Positions 1-9,063 of a stretch of 64,000 nucleotides of DNA are shown one piece after another. The stretch comes from Ruminococcus sp. XPD3002. GTDB taxonomy: Bacteria; Bacillota; Clostridia; Oscillospirales; Ruminococcaceae. The notes under the pieces are model-generated. The model did not search any database. It was not told the DNA's origin and saw only the letters and a list, made by a program, of their open reading frames with translations. The position numbers and the translations under genes are program-made. The first letter of the stretch is position 1. Each line of letters opens with the position of its first letter. Location of the stretch: NCBI GenBank assembly GCA_900119535.1, contig FPJT01000007.1:62926-126925 (forward strand), written 5' to 3'.

Positions 1-3000
1 AGAATTAATGTCGCATCTGAGGAATCTATTACATGGTTCTTATCCATGTCTGCAAGGTACTGATTGCTGTAAGGGATCGTACCGCCGCCGCCGGTTGACA
101 TTGACGCATAGTGCGCCAGTGTCTCTGTTGCATCCGCCGCATTAACGAAACCGTCCATGTTAACATCGCCCATTTCGTACATCTCAACTATCATCGGCGC
201 CGTAGCAAAGTAGGTTTTTGTCGCCTTTTCACGTATAGCGAGCCTGTCACCTACGTGGAACTCGTTATCTCCCCACCACGCTCCTATCAGCGAATCAAGA
301 TAACTGTCATCTTCTCTGAGGTTATATCGATCCAGCAGCAGTTCCTTCAATTTTTCAAGAGATGTATATCCCCTGGATTCCGCCAGCATTTCAAACAATC
401 CGCCTGACGAAGGCTCTATCAGTGCCGCTTCATACTTTTCAGGATCATCAAACGTTATAACGCCTGCCTTTGTGGTGTATGAAGGAACTTCGGGAGCCAT
501 TCCCCCTGCATAAGGTATGACCATATAGGTTGCAAGACTTGCAAAATGCGTATCATCAGCCTTTAAGCGAATGTTCAGTCCCTCTCCGGGTATTACGCTG
601 AAATCCAGATAATTCTCGTCATCTTTTCCGTTTTCGTCCACTGCAAAAGTGGTCATACGGTTTGCGGCAGGCTGATAATTTGTGGGCACGTCGAATCCCT
701 CATCGATACAGAATTCTATATCGGGAGCAAGTTCCGTGGGGATACCTGTGATAGTCTCGGCTTTAAAGTTGATGACCAGATCGGGCATAACTCTCCTTGA
801 AGGAAGCCTGTATTCGGCCTTCTTATCGCCTATATACGCAAAAACTCTCTTTCCTGCGATACCTCCCACATAAGCGCCGTCATCAATAAAATTGCCGAAT
901 TCGTCATATACTTTTTCCGCACCTTTGTAGTACAGGCGCTCATCCTGCATATCCACTTTAATACAGTCACGCACTATTTCAAGCTCGTAATCACCGTTCT
1001 TAATTCCAGTCTGCTTCGCAGTAAGATTTATTGTACAGGCTTCTCCGTCTTTAGGAAGTTTCTGCCACTCTGAACGCGAATAACCGTACACAATTTCGTC
1101 TCCTATGCTTATTAATGCTGTGGTTACGGGGTAAAGCTGCACCTGATCTATAGTAGCATCAAGAATGACATAAAATTTGCCGTCCTTGTAGTAAGCACGC
1201 TGATACTTTAATTTTCCCCTTTCAACGTAGTAAACGAAGATGTCGTTTATTGCCGCCGTCTTTTCTGTATAGTTTACTATACGCGGCTCATCGGGACTGC
1301 CGTTTGTATAAGCCGAAACAGTATCAGGGGGAACGATCTTCTCTGTCACCTCGTGTACTCCCGAGAACTCACCGCTTCCGCCGGAACATTCTATCTCAAA
1401 GTCGCCGTAGGAGGTCAGGGTGAGTGGTGTTCCCGGTTCAACCGCACCTTCAGGTTCGGAGAATTTTACGTCATTATCCTTTGTACCAAATGCCTTAAGG
1501 GAAATATTGCCCAGAACTACGGTTATCGTTCCGTTAGCAAAGAGCGTCTTGTAGTAATCGAGCTTTTCATCGGCTTTCTTCATTTCCTCTTCGTCATCCT
1601 CTATACCGAAGTAGAGATTGGATTTCAGATTGGTGTAAATAGCATTTTCCTCTGCATCGCCGTAAGTTTCTTCGTCATCAACAACGTCGAACCATGTTTC
1701 TCCGTCCGCACTGAAAAAGCTTTCTCCTCTGTTGGTATTGTTTCTGACGCCGTCTTCTGTAGTATTGCTGCCGATATTCGTCTTTTCACCGTCTCTATCA
1801 TCAGTAACATACATAGCTGTCTCGATCGGGATTATGAATGTGGTTTCCTTATTGTAAAGCTTCACTACAACGCTGAAGTCGGTGCCGTACTTTACAGCTA
1901 CAGCTTCATCAAGGGGAATGGTAAAATAGCCTGTATAGTGGCTTACGCCTTTCGTAACTGACGAAGGTGTACCCGAAGAAGGATCAGTACGGTCCTTAAG
2001 GTCTGTATATACAGTTATTTCATATTCTGTTTCGGGTTGTCTTATATATGTAGATATTGCTTCGATGTGCTGATCCGTTTCATCATTATAGAATATATTC
2101 GCCATGTAGGAAGGTGTATTTTCCTCCCCTGAATCAAATATTGAGAGCGACTGGTTCGGGACAAAAGTATCATGGTGGAAATTAGTCGAGTAGTTATACT
2201 TGTCTACGAGCTCAAACACTGCAAATTCTCCCAATGAAGGATCATCATAGGATATCCATACGAAACCATCATCACCGAGATCTGTTCCCCAGCTGTTCTT
2301 TACGAGCCACGCTCCGTCATGCTCGGGAGCGTTTTTGAAATAAGATGCAGGAAAGTCGTCATCCCAGCCGACTATTACCACAGAGTGGTTTGAAAATCTC
2401 GGAGGTCTCTTTGATTTGGTACAGAAATGCTCGGAAGAATAGTTCGCCGAAGAATCAGAATGGAACGCAACATCAACAGCCTGTCCGTTTGTAACGAAAT
2501 GCTTTACAAGGCTGTCAACGTAATCCTTATTCGTCCTCATCCTGTCATAATCGAACATATATGCATTTTCAAGGTGATAATCCGAATCATACTTGATGTC
2601 ATACATTTTCACGTAGTCATTGAGAGCGTTGATATCACCGTACCGCAGTTTTGATTCGTTAACAGGTCCCACCCACTGAGACCACAGATTTACTACGATT
2701 TCACTGCTTCCGCCGACAGACATGATCTTCTTTGGATCGGTTTCCATGGAATCTATCTGGTCGATTCCGAGATAAGCACAGTAAGCAGTATGAAACTCCG
2801 AAAGGTCAATATTCGGCAGTCTGTCTATTATGCTCGTTTCCGCACTTGCTGCTGCTGAATGTGCCCAGCAGGTACCGAAGGTCTCCTGGTTCTTTACAGC
2901 TGTAAGCGGCAATACACCTCGCATATCGAACTTTGAAGGGTACTTCTCATCGCCTTGTATCAGCTCGCTCATCTCCGCTGTATTGAGAACATCCGGAGAA

Positions 3001-3179
3001 AGCATATCTTCAACTCCGTCCAGAGTCAAAGAATCGGGTACAGACAGGGAACAGACTATATCGTCCGCTGCGCTGTCAGGCGAAATAACTGCCGCTTCCG
3101 AGAGAAACGGCATCATATAACTTAAAGAAACAGCTGCTGCCGAAATTATAGCAGCAGCTCTGTTCAAACATTTTCTCAT
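1..3179 (-). CDS. Secreted papain-family (C1A) cysteine peptidase with dockerin, 3' end outside window
   Basis: The frame is open from an ATG at 3179 (ribosome site GAGGAG) to the window edge, so about 1059 codons are visible and the stop is missing. A signal peptide covers roughly residues 1-30. The C1A domain follows, with catalytic Cys104 in FGTCWAHS, His in SNHSVVIVGWDDD and Asn in VKNSWGTD. After it comes a beta-rich region like the Lectin_like domain that often follows bacterial C1A peptidases (ending near GTDFSVVVKL). A long unassigned beta-rich region follows. At 1-180 lies a dockerin: the first calcium loop reads GDVNMDGFVNAADAT, the second ADMDKNHVIDSSDAT. The likely role is an extracellular protease docked onto a cellulosome scaffoldin. 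The peptidase and dockerin calls are secure; the substrate is unknown. Confidence 0.92.
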   Translation of the reverse strand, partial: MRKCLNRAAAIISAAAVSLSYMMPFLSEAAVISPDSAADDIVCSLSVPDSLTLDGVEDMLSPDVLNTAEMSELIQGDEKYPSKFDMRGVLPLTAVKNQETFGTCWAHSAAASAETSIIDRLPNIDLSEFHTAYCAYLGIDQIDSMETDPKKIMSVGGSSEIVVNLWSQWVGPVNESKLRYGDINALNDYVKMYDIKYDSDYHLENAYMFDYDRMRTNKDYVDSLVKHFVTNGQAVDVAFHSDSSANYSSEHFCTKSKRPPRFSNHSVVIVGWDDDFPASYFKNAPEHDGAWLVKNSWGTDLGDDGFVWISYDDPSLGEFAVFELVDKYNYSTNFHHDTFVPNQSLSIFDSGEENTPSYMANIFYNDETDQHIEAISTYIRQPETEYEITVYTDLKDRTDPSSGTPSSVTKGVSHYTGYFTIPLDEAVAVKYGTDFSVVVKLYNKETTFIIPIETAMYVTDDRDGEKTNIGSNTTEDGVRNNTNRGESFFSADGETWFDVVDDEETYGDAEENAIYTNLKSNLYFGIEDDEEEMKKADEKLDYYKTLFANGTITVVLGNISLKAFGTKDNDVKFSEPEGAVEPGTPLTLTSYGDFEIECSGGSGEFSGVHEVTEKIVPPDTVSAYTNGSPDEPRIVNYTEKTAAINDIFVYYVERGKLKYQRAYYKDGKFYVILDATIDQVQLYPVTTALISIGDEIVYGYSRSEWQKLPKDGEACTINLTAKQTGIKNGDYELEIVRDCIKVDMQDERLYYKGAEKVYDEFGNFIDDGAYVGGIAGKRVFAYIGDKKAEYRLPSRRVMPDLVINFKAETITGIPTELAPDIEFCIDEGFDVPTNYQPAANRMTTFAVDENGKDDENYLDFSVIPGEGLNIRLKADDTHFASLATYMVIPYAGGMAPEVPSYTTKAGVITFDDPEKYEAALIEPSSGGLFEMLAESRGYTSLEKLKELLLDRYNLREDDSYLDSLIGAWWGDNEFHVGDRLAIREKATKTYFATAPMIVEMYEMGDVNMDGFVNAADATETLAHYASMSTGGGGTIPYSNQYLADMDKNHVIDSSDATLI

Positions 3180-3213
3180 AAACACTCCTCAAACCTATCA
3201 CATCAAACCCTGT

Positions 3214-3468
3214 TTACATATACATCATATTCTTGTCCGCAAAAAGCAGATGTTTCGCCGCTTTCTGTATATCCACACTATAGAAAAGCTCACCGCCTTC
3301 ATATTCCGACTGAACTGCTGTATATCCGCTGTTTTTAAGTCCGTTGGAACGGAGATACGCTTTAGCCTGCTTGACGGTCTTGAAACGTTTTCCATACATC
3401 TCATGATGTGCATAAACATTGCGCGAAATGAGGTATGTACCTGTTTTTTCATTTTTCAGAACAAACAC
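3214..3468 (-). CDS. Small hypothetical protein (84 aa)
   Basis: The start is a GTG at 3468, preceded at good spacing by AGGAGG, which overlaps the stop codon of the upstream YdcF-like gene. This supports real translation and coupling. The product is soluble and basic in the middle (KRFKTVKQAKAYLRSNG), with no signal peptide, Cys pair or membrane segment. I do not recognise the family. An overlapping 75-codon frame at 3225-3452 lacks this ribosome site and was discounted. The gene lies between the YdcF-like gene and the dockerin peptidase, in the same direction. Confidence 0.6.
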   Translation of the reverse strand: MFVLKNEKTGTYLISRNVYAHHEMYGKRFKTVKQAKAYLRSNGLKNSGYTAVQSEYEGGELFYSVDIQKAAKHLLFADKNMMYM

Positions 3469-3480
3469 TTTATTATCCTC

Positions 3481-4263
3481 CTAACCGAAAAATATAAAAT
3501 AAACAACCCCGAACCATTCTCTTACCCAATATGTAGGCAAAAGCCAGTATGGAGTATGTGCCGAAATGTTACGGGCATCCATTCCGAGTTTACGGGCTAT
3601 CAGGTCGGCCCTCAACTGATGGAAGCCGTCTGTAACGATAGTGACATCACCGCAAAGTGATCTTTCCTTTATCAGCTTTTCCGAGAATCTCAGGTTCTCT
3701 TCGGTATTCACGGACTTATCCTCCATAAATATCCGTTTACTATCGATACCTCTTGCAACGAGGTAATCCCTCATGCACTGCGCCTCGCTTACAGCCTCGT
3801 CCTCGCCCTGTCCACCAGAGACGACAGCCTTTACATCCTCATGCTCCGAGAGATAATCGTAAGCGGTATCAAGTCTGCGTTTCAGCATAAGGCTCGGACG
3901 TCCGTCCTTTACCTTGCATCCAAGTACAACAAGTGTCGTACTGCTGCTTTTGGGTGCATCACGCATTTCCCTGACCATAAATCCGCTTATCACGGCGGCT
4001 GTAATAACTCCTGCAAGGAAAAGTCCGCCTACAGTACAGACTGCGGCTTTCCCGAAAGGTCTTTCCCACATACGGCTTACAAGCTTCATGAAGCTGCCGT
4101 TAAACAGGAATATCCCCGTCAGGATAAGTGAAACAGCTGCTCCTGCGGCATTTCCGATATTGACTATCCCGGAGCCTACAGGAAGCAGAAATAGTATAAA
4201 AAGTGCAAAAGAGGCAAGAGCAGCTATCACTCTCGCCTCGTTTTTCACAAGTAAAAAACTCAT
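3481..4263 (-). CDS. YdcF/SanA-like DUF218 membrane protein
   Basis: The 260-residue product has three hydrophobic N-terminal segments (about residues 10-30, 36-55 and 72-95), followed by a DUF218 (YdcF/ElyC/SanA) domain. That domain begins at TTLVVLGCKVKDGRPS and contains the family signatures VVSGGQGEDE, SEAQCMRDYL and FMEDKSVNTEENL. E. coli relatives are linked to envelope integrity and vancomycin tolerance, but the biochemical activity is not settled. The start at 4263 lies 9 bases beyond the stop of the PHP gene. The ribosome site is weak (AAAGGA, about 14 bases upstream), so translation may be coupled. Confidence 0.85.
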   Translation of the reverse strand: MSFLLVKNEARVIAALASFALFILFLLPVGSGIVNIGNAAGAAVSLILTGIFLFNGSFMKLVSRMWERPFGKAAVCTVGGLFLAGVITAAVISGFMVREMRDAPKSSSTTLVVLGCKVKDGRPSLMLKRRLDTAYDYLSEHEDVKAVVSGGQGEDEAVSEAQCMRDYLVARGIDSKRIFMEDKSVNTEENLRFSEKLIKERSLCGDVTIVTDGFHQLRADLIARKLGMDARNISAHTPYWLLPTYWVREWFGVVYFIFFG

Positions 4264-4272
4264 GCCGATCAG

Positions 4273-5121
4273 TTATTCCTTTGCTGCTTTAGTTTTTGAT
4301 GTCAGACGAAGGATCCGTTCAAGGTTCTCTTCGGTAGTTGTACAGCTTCCGAGATGAGTCGGAACGCTGTTGTAAAGTCCGTGAAAATCTGAACCGCCTG
4401 TTTCGATAAGTTCGTATTTTTCAGCAAGCTTGTGAAGTTCGCTGCGGCAGGCTTCATCAGCTGAATAATGAGCAACCTCAACTCCGTCTATCCTGCCCTC
4501 GGAAGCAAGCTCCTCCAGCAGTTCAAAGTTGTCATACTGCGCAGGGTGAGCCATTACAGCCGCACCGCCCGAAGTATGGATAAGGTCGATTACGAAGTTC
4601 ACATCGGGATATTCTCTCTCGATATAGCAGCTTCCTGTTTTCGGGTTAAAGAGCTCGGCATCAAGTTCGCCGTAGAATTCGAGAGCATATCCGTAATCGA
4701 TAAGTGCGCGCATGATATGCTGCTTGAATATGCTCTTTGAGCCTGTGGTATTTTTCAGTATGCTTTCAAGTGTTATGGGGTATTTTTCCATAACCTTGTC
4801 TATCATTTCCTTCGAGCAAGCCTTTCGTATCTCGCATGACTTAAGGCATAGACCTTCAAGTCTTTCGGGTTTGCGTGGATTGTAGCACAATATATGGACT
4901 TTTCCGTTTCTCTTTTTATCCCAGGCGGAAAGTTCAACTCCGCGCAGTATATTGACTCCTTCACGCTGACCTATAACATCAGCTCTTGAAAAAGAAGCCA
5001 TAGTATCGTGGTCAGTAATGGAAAGCCAGTCGATACCTGTTCGTTTAGCCTGTGCGATGACGTCCTCGATGCCGAGAGAGCCGTCAGACAGGGTCGTATG
5101 ACAATGCAGATCGCAGATCAT
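4273..5121 (-). CDS. PHP-domain metal-dependent phosphoesterase (TrpH/RnaAM-like)
   Basis: The 282-residue protein is a compact PHP-domain phosphoesterase. Metal-binding motifs are visible: DLHCHTTLSDGS at the N terminus, SITDHDT near residue 38, a conserved Glu in RGVELSAW, VMAHPAQ in the middle and GSDFHG near the C terminus. Relatives in this family (E. coli YciV) hydrolyse 3',5'-nucleoside bisphosphates or trim 5' RNA nucleotides, so a role in nucleotide or RNA turnover is likely. The ATG at 5121 follows AGAGGTT and is served by the promoter at 5208-5236. It heads a short operon with the YdcF-like gene and the 84-residue protein. Confidence 0.88.
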   Translation of the reverse strand: MICDLHCHTTLSDGSLGIEDVIAQAKRTGIDWLSITDHDTMASFSRADVIGQREGVNILRGVELSAWDKKRNGKVHILCYNPRKPERLEGLCLKSCEIRKACSKEMIDKVMEKYPITLESILKNTTGSKSIFKQHIMRALIDYGYALEFYGELDAELFNPKTGSCYIEREYPDVNFVIDLIHTSGGAAVMAHPAQYDNFELLEELASEGRIDGVEVAHYSADEACRSELHKLAEKYELIETGGSDFHGLYNSVPTHLGSCTTTEENLERILRLTSKTKAAKE

Positions 5122-5207
5122 GATATAACCTCTTTCACCGCAAAAAGGTGCGGTCGAAATATATTAATTATGTCACAAATAAATAACGAAAAATATATGC
5201 TTTATCC

Positions 5208-5236
5208 ATTATACCATATCCGCTCACAAATTGCAA
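5208..5236 (-). promoter_or_regulatory. Promoter for the PHP-domain gene
   Basis: On the minus strand, TTGCAA (5236-5231) is followed after 17 bases by TATAAT (5213-5208), with a TGG triplet giving an extended -10. The -35 lies inside a short AAATTGC/GCAATTT inverted repeat just past the rsmI stop. Confidence 0.75.
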
Positions 5237-5252
5237 GCTTTTTTGTGCAATT

Positions 5253-6092
5253 TTATTCCTGCTGCAATGCCGAGTACAATTCTCCCTTCTTGAATCCCGT
5301 TTCCTTTGCCACTGCCTTACATGCGTCCGTAGGCTTTTCACCCATATCTATGAGCTTTTTGACCTGCTCCATAGCCTGTTCTATAGTCATTTCGCCGTCC
5401 GCAGAAGGATCTCGTCCCTCCAGCAGGAGTACGAATTCTCCCCTCGGTTCATTCTCGTTATAGTAGGCTACCGCCTCATCAAGGGTGAAGTGAAGTGTCT
5501 CCTCGTATATCTTGGTTATCTCACGGCAGATAGTTATCTTTCTGTCTCCTCCGAAAAACTCCGCCATTGCCGAAAGAGTCTTTTTCAGTTTGTGTGGAGC
5601 CTCGTAGAATATCATAACCGCAGTTTCATTCCGCAGTAGCTCGAATCGTTCAAGGCGTTCCTTGTTTGCCACGGGAAGAAAAGCTTCAAAGGTGAATCTT
5701 CTTACGTTCATACCAGAAAGTGCAGCGGCAGTAGTCACCGCAGTAGGTCCAGGGACCGCCTTTACAGGTATGTCATTTGCATAAGCCTTCCGTACAAGTA
5801 CTTCACCGGGATCGGATATACAGGGCATACCTGCATCCGTAACGAGTCCGCAGCTTTCGCCTTCAAGCAGTCTGCGGATTATCCTTTCCGAGTCCGCAGG
5901 AAGACTGTGCTCGTGGAAAGAGACTATATTCCCGCCGCTTTTTTTTATATCGTAATGGGCGAGTATCTTGGAAGTCATGCGGGTATCCTCCGCTGCAACG
6001 AAGTCCACCTCCTCCAGCATTCTCAGCTGACGTAGAGTTATATCCTCCAGATTGCCTATGGGAGTTCCTATTATATACAGTGTACCGCTCAT
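5253..6092 (-). CDS. rsmI: 16S rRNA (cytidine-1402-2'-O)-methyltransferase RsmI
   Basis: RsmI places the 2'-O-methyl group on C1402 in the decoding centre of 16S rRNA, using SAM. The 279-residue product has the family landmarks: GTPIGNLEDITLRQL at the start, AAEDTRMT, the SAM-pocket motif DAGMPCISDPG near residue 86, PGPTAVTTAAALSG and EAPHKL. Length is normal. Its ATG overlaps the stop of the trmN6-like gene by four bases (ATGA), so the two are translationally coupled. The same pairing of a YfiC-type tRNA methylase with RsmI occurs in Bacillus (yabB-yazA-yabC). Confidence 0.96.
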   Translation of the reverse strand: MSGTLYIIGTPIGNLEDITLRQLRMLEEVDFVAAEDTRMTSKILAHYDIKKSGGNIVSFHEHSLPADSERIIRRLLEGESCGLVTDAGMPCISDPGEVLVRKAYANDIPVKAVPGPTAVTTAAALSGMNVRRFTFEAFLPVANKERLERFELLRNETAVMIFYEAPHKLKKTLSAMAEFFGGDRKITICREITKIYEETLHFTLDEAVAYYNENEPRGEFVLLLEGRDPSADGEMTIEQAMEQVKKLIDMGEKPTDACKAVAKETGFKKGELYSALQQE

Positions 6093-6811
6093 TGCTCATC
6101 CTTTCCCGTATCGTAGATACGCTGAAGTTCTTCCGTAAAACCGTTCTCGCTGCGGATGTACAGCTGTGGCTCGACCTTCATAAAAGGCTTGGAGCCTTTC
6201 TTGCCCTCTATCAGGAACAGCCACGGTGCTTCATCGGGATTCTTTGATACGAAGCGAAGTCTTTTGGGTTCTATGTCATTGTTTTTCATTGCGAAGATAA
6301 CGTCACTGAGCCTCTCGGGACGGTTGCAGACGCAAAGTCTTCCGCCGTATTTCAGAAGCTTCTTAGCAGCTGCACATACATCGTCTATCGTGCAGAGTAT
6401 TTCGTGACGGGCTATTTTCTGTGCTGTGATAACGCTCTGAAAGCCTGCGTTGTTCACCTTGTATGGCGGATTGCAGGTAACGAGATCAAGCTGACCAATA
6501 GGAGCGTCCTCCCACAGTTCTTTCAGATCCGCACATATCGGTACTATCCCCGAAGTTTCGCTCTTTTCCAGACCAAGGCGAAGCTGCTCTATCGCGCCCT
6601 CCTGTATGTCCACAGCATAAGTGACCTGAGGTGGACGGTACTTCTGCATGATGAGCGGTATGATACCGCATCCCGTACCAAGGTCGCAGGCTTTGTCCTT
6701 CTGCCTGTACTGCGAGAAATCCGCAAGCAGAAAAGCGTCTGTACCAAAGCGGTGGTCGCTGCTGGCACAGACATATATCTTATCAGTTAGTTTTTCGTAT
6801 TTGTATTCCAT
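6089..6811 (-). CDS. tRNA1(Val) (adenine-37-N6)-methyltransferase-like protein
   Basis: This is a class I SAM-dependent methylase of 240 residues. It has a SAM-binding loop DLGTGCGIIPL and the N6-adenine methylase catalytic motif NPPY (CNPPYKVNNAG). It matches the TrmN6/YfiC/YabB family, which modifies A37 of tRNA(Val). ATG at 6811 has a good GGAGCG site. It lies between a GNAT gene (10-base gap) and rsmI (4-base overlap), in an RNA-modification operon that also holds mnmA. The exact target nucleotide is inferred from the family. Confidence 0.88.
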   Translation of the reverse strand: MEYKYEKLTDKIYVCASSDHRFGTDAFLLADFSQYRQKDKACDLGTGCGIIPLIMQKYRPPQVTYAVDIQEGAIEQLRLGLEKSETSGIVPICADLKELWEDAPIGQLDLVTCNPPYKVNNAGFQSVITAQKIARHEILCTIDDVCAAAKKLLKYGGRLCVCNRPERLSDVIFAMKNNDIEPKRLRFVSKNPDEAPWLFLIEGKKGSKPFMKVEPQLYIRSENGFTEELQRIYDTGKDEQ

Positions 6812-6821
6812 AACGCTCCTA

Positions 6822-7310
6822 TCAGAGTCTGTTTTGCTTGTCTATGATCAATTTCATATTGTGGTATTTAGAGACAGCGTCCTCAAATCCAAGGGACTTG
6901 TAAAGCTCATATCCATCATCGGTAGACTTAAGCTCCAGAAAATCAAGTTTCATTTCAGATGAATCAGCGATCAGCATTTTTATAAGTCTGCCTGCAATTC
7001 CCTTGCGTCTGAATTCCGGACGTGTATAAACGTTGAGAAGAGTGCCTGTCTTTCCGTTGATAAAAGACGGATTCGGCGGTTTCTCCGATACGAACAGAAA
7101 GCAGCATCCTGCAATAAGCTCCCCTGCCCTGCATACGTATGCAAAAAGATCAACATTCAGATGAGATTTGAAGTAATGCGGCAGTTTTTCCCTGAGCTGT
7201 TCGAGTTCAGTCAGCGAAAGTCCGCCGTAATCCTCTGTCAGATACTCTATCCTCAGTTCAGTCAGCGCTGACGCAAACTTCTCCGCATCGGTTATTTTCT
7301 CGTATTCCAT
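6822..7310 (-). CDS. GNAT-family N-acetyltransferase
   Basis: A 162-residue single GNAT domain. The acetyl-CoA pyrophosphate loop is visible as RPEFRRKGIAGRL (R/Q-x-x-G-x-A form), followed by the typical C-terminal segment LELKSTDDGYELYKSLGFED. Its ATG sits directly after the mnmA stop (TGAATG), so it is translationally coupled to mnmA. The acceptor substrate cannot be told from sequence; with these neighbours it could act on a tRNA, a protein or a small amine. Confidence 0.85.
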   Translation of the reverse strand: MEYEKITDAEKFASALTELRIEYLTEDYGGLSLTELEQLREKLPHYFKSHLNVDLFAYVCRAGELIAGCCFLFVSEKPPNPSFINGKTGTLLNVYTRPEFRRKGIAGRLIKMLIADSSEMKLDFLELKSTDDGYELYKSLGFEDAVSKYHNMKLIIDKQNRL

Positions 7311-8387
7311 TCAGATTATCGTACCTCCGCCGACTACAGTATCACCGTCATAGAGGACTACCGCCTGTCCGCTTGTTACAGCTCTCTGAGGTTCGTCAAA
7401 CTCTACCATATACTCGCCGTTTCCGAGGTATGAAACAGTTGCAGGCTGTTCCTTCTGGCTGTATCTTGTTTTTGCGGTAACACGCATAGGTTCGGTGAGT
7501 TCCGCAACCGAGATAAGGTTGAAATCATCGGCAATAAGGGACTTTGTATACAGGTCGGATTCATCACCGAGCGTCACCGTATTTGTACCGACGTCCTTGC
7601 GTACCACGTATGCAGGCTTTCCGAGGGATATGCCGAGATGCTTACGCTGTCCCACGGTGTAGTTTATTATGCCCTTGTGGGTTCCCAGCACCTTTCCCGA
7701 AGTATCAACGAAATTACCCTCTGGCACATCCGCACCTGTGAATTTGCGTATGAATTCGCCGTATTTTCCGTCGGGAACGAAGCATATATCCTGACTGTCA
7801 GGCTTATCTGAGTTGACAAGTCCCGCCTTTTCGGCAAGCTCTCTTACCTGAGTCTTTTCAAGCTCTCCCAGCGGAAAGAGAGTATGTGCAAGCTGTTCCT
7901 GAGTCAGGGCATACAGCACATATGTCTGATCCTTGCTGCGGTCCTTGGGACGCTTAAGGAGGTATCTTCCCGACTTCTCATCGTACTCCCTTACGGCATA
8001 GTGTCCCGTAGCTATATAGTCGTATCCAAGCTCCAATGCTCTGCGGAGCATCTTGTCGAACTTCACATGTCTGTTGCACTCGATGCACGGATTCGGAGTT
8101 CTTCCGCAGAGGTAGCTTTCCGCAAACTGACTCATAACGTGCTCGCGGAAATTATCCTTGAAGTTGAACACCACATGCTCGAAACCAAGGCGGTAAGCGA
8201 CGCTCCTTGCATCCTCAACATCGGAAAGGGCGCAGCAGGTCTTGCCTTCTTTTTCCGCCTGAACTATATCCTCATCCGAGAACAGCTTAAGGGTAACTCC
8301 CATTACATCATATCCCTGTTCTCTGAGCAGCATAGCGGCTACGGAGCTGTCAACTCCACCGCTCATGCCTACCATTACTTTTTTCAT
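7311..8387 (-). CDS. mnmA: tRNA 2-thiouridylase MnmA
   Basis: MnmA thiolates U34 of tRNA(Lys), tRNA(Glu) and tRNA(Gln), using ATP and sulfur delivered as a persulfide. The 358-residue protein carries the PP-loop GMSGGVDSSVAAMLL at the N terminus. Two catalytic Cys are visible, in NPCIECNRHVKF and in DSQDICFVPDGKYGEF. The C-terminal beta-barrel has the conserved GQRKHLGI and RYSQKEQPA-type motifs. ATG at 8387 follows AAAGGATAAT. It heads a run of RNA-modification genes (GNAT, TrmN6-like, RsmI) in the same direction. Confidence 0.96.
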   Translation of the reverse strand: MKKVMVGMSGGVDSSVAAMLLREQGYDVMGVTLKLFSDEDIVQAEKEGKTCCALSDVEDARSVAYRLGFEHVVFNFKDNFREHVMSQFAESYLCGRTPNPCIECNRHVKFDKMLRRALELGYDYIATGHYAVREYDEKSGRYLLKRPKDRSKDQTYVLYALTQEQLAHTLFPLGELEKTQVRELAEKAGLVNSDKPDSQDICFVPDGKYGEFIRKFTGADVPEGNFVDTSGKVLGTHKGIINYTVGQRKHLGISLGKPAYVVRKDVGTNTVTLGDESDLYTKSLIADDFNLISVAELTEPMRVTAKTRYSQKEQPATVSYLGNGEYMVEFDEPQRAVTSGQAVVLYDGDTVVGGGTII

Positions 8388-8406
8388 ATCGATTATCCTT
8401 TTTAAA

Positions 8407-9063
8407 TTATCTTCGGAACAATTCTTCCGCTTCTTTAAGCGAACTGAAATAATAGTCCGCCGCAGCTTTTATATCGTTCATTTCCTTTTCAGCAGCCTTA
8501 TCGTAAACTGCCGCTGTTATGAAGCCTGCATCTGCCGCAGTGCGGATACAGTGCAGTGAATCCTCGATAACGAGCGTTTCTTCGGGAGAAGTACCCAGTC
8601 TCTCGGCAGCTCCGAGAAAAATATCGGGACGTCTTTTCCCCTCGGGATACTCCGCATCCGTCAGTATAAAAGCAAACCTCCCGCAGATACCGCAGCGCTT
8701 CAGCACTGCCTCCGCAAGAGATCTGTATGTAGCTGTGGCAACTCCGTAGCGAATACCCTTTCGGTCGAGAACATCAAGAAGCTCGGAAACATGGGGTTTA
8801 AGGGGGATATTCTCCTCATACTCACGTCTTACGAGCTCCTCTATACGCTTTATAACGTAATCCTTGGTGCAGTCAAGACCGAATTCACTGATGAAGTATG
8901 CCGAGGATTCATCGATAGTCATTTTCTTCATCCTGTCGGAAATATCCTCGGGAGGATCGGTTATACCGTTCTCCCTGAGGAACTCCCTGTCTATCCTGTA
9001 CCATATTCCCATAGAATCGATAAGAGTACCGTCCATGTCGAAAATCACGCTTTTAATCTTCAC
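8407..9063 (-). CDS. HAD-superfamily phosphatase / beta-phosphoglucomutase-like
   Basis: A 218-residue HAD subfamily IA hydrolase. Motif I is FDMDGTLIDSMG (nucleophile and acid/base Asp), motif II is the TATYRS segment, the motif III Lys lies in GKRRPDIFLGAA, and motif IV is VIEDSLHCI. The helical cap and sequence resemble beta-phosphoglucomutase-type or general sugar phosphatases. The start is a GTG at 9063 with GGAGAA upstream; it overlaps the end of the C39-like gene by 11 bases, so the two are coupled. The substrate is not predictable. Confidence 0.88.
   Translation of the reverse strand: MKIKSVIFDMDGTLIDSMGIWYRIDREFLRENGITDPPEDISDRMKKMTIDESSAYFISEFGLDCTKDYVIKRIEELVRREYEENIPLKPHVSELLDVLDRKGIRYGVATATYRSLAEAVLKRCGICGRFAFILTDAEYPEGKRRPDIFLGAAERLGTSPEETLVIEDSLHCIRTAADAGFITAAVYDKAAEKEMNDIKAAADYYFSSLKEAEELFRR

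Noticed and set aside
3225..3452. 75-codon alternative frame inside the 84-residue gene
   Set aside because: The GTG at 3468 has a clear AGGAGG at good spacing; the alternative frame has none.
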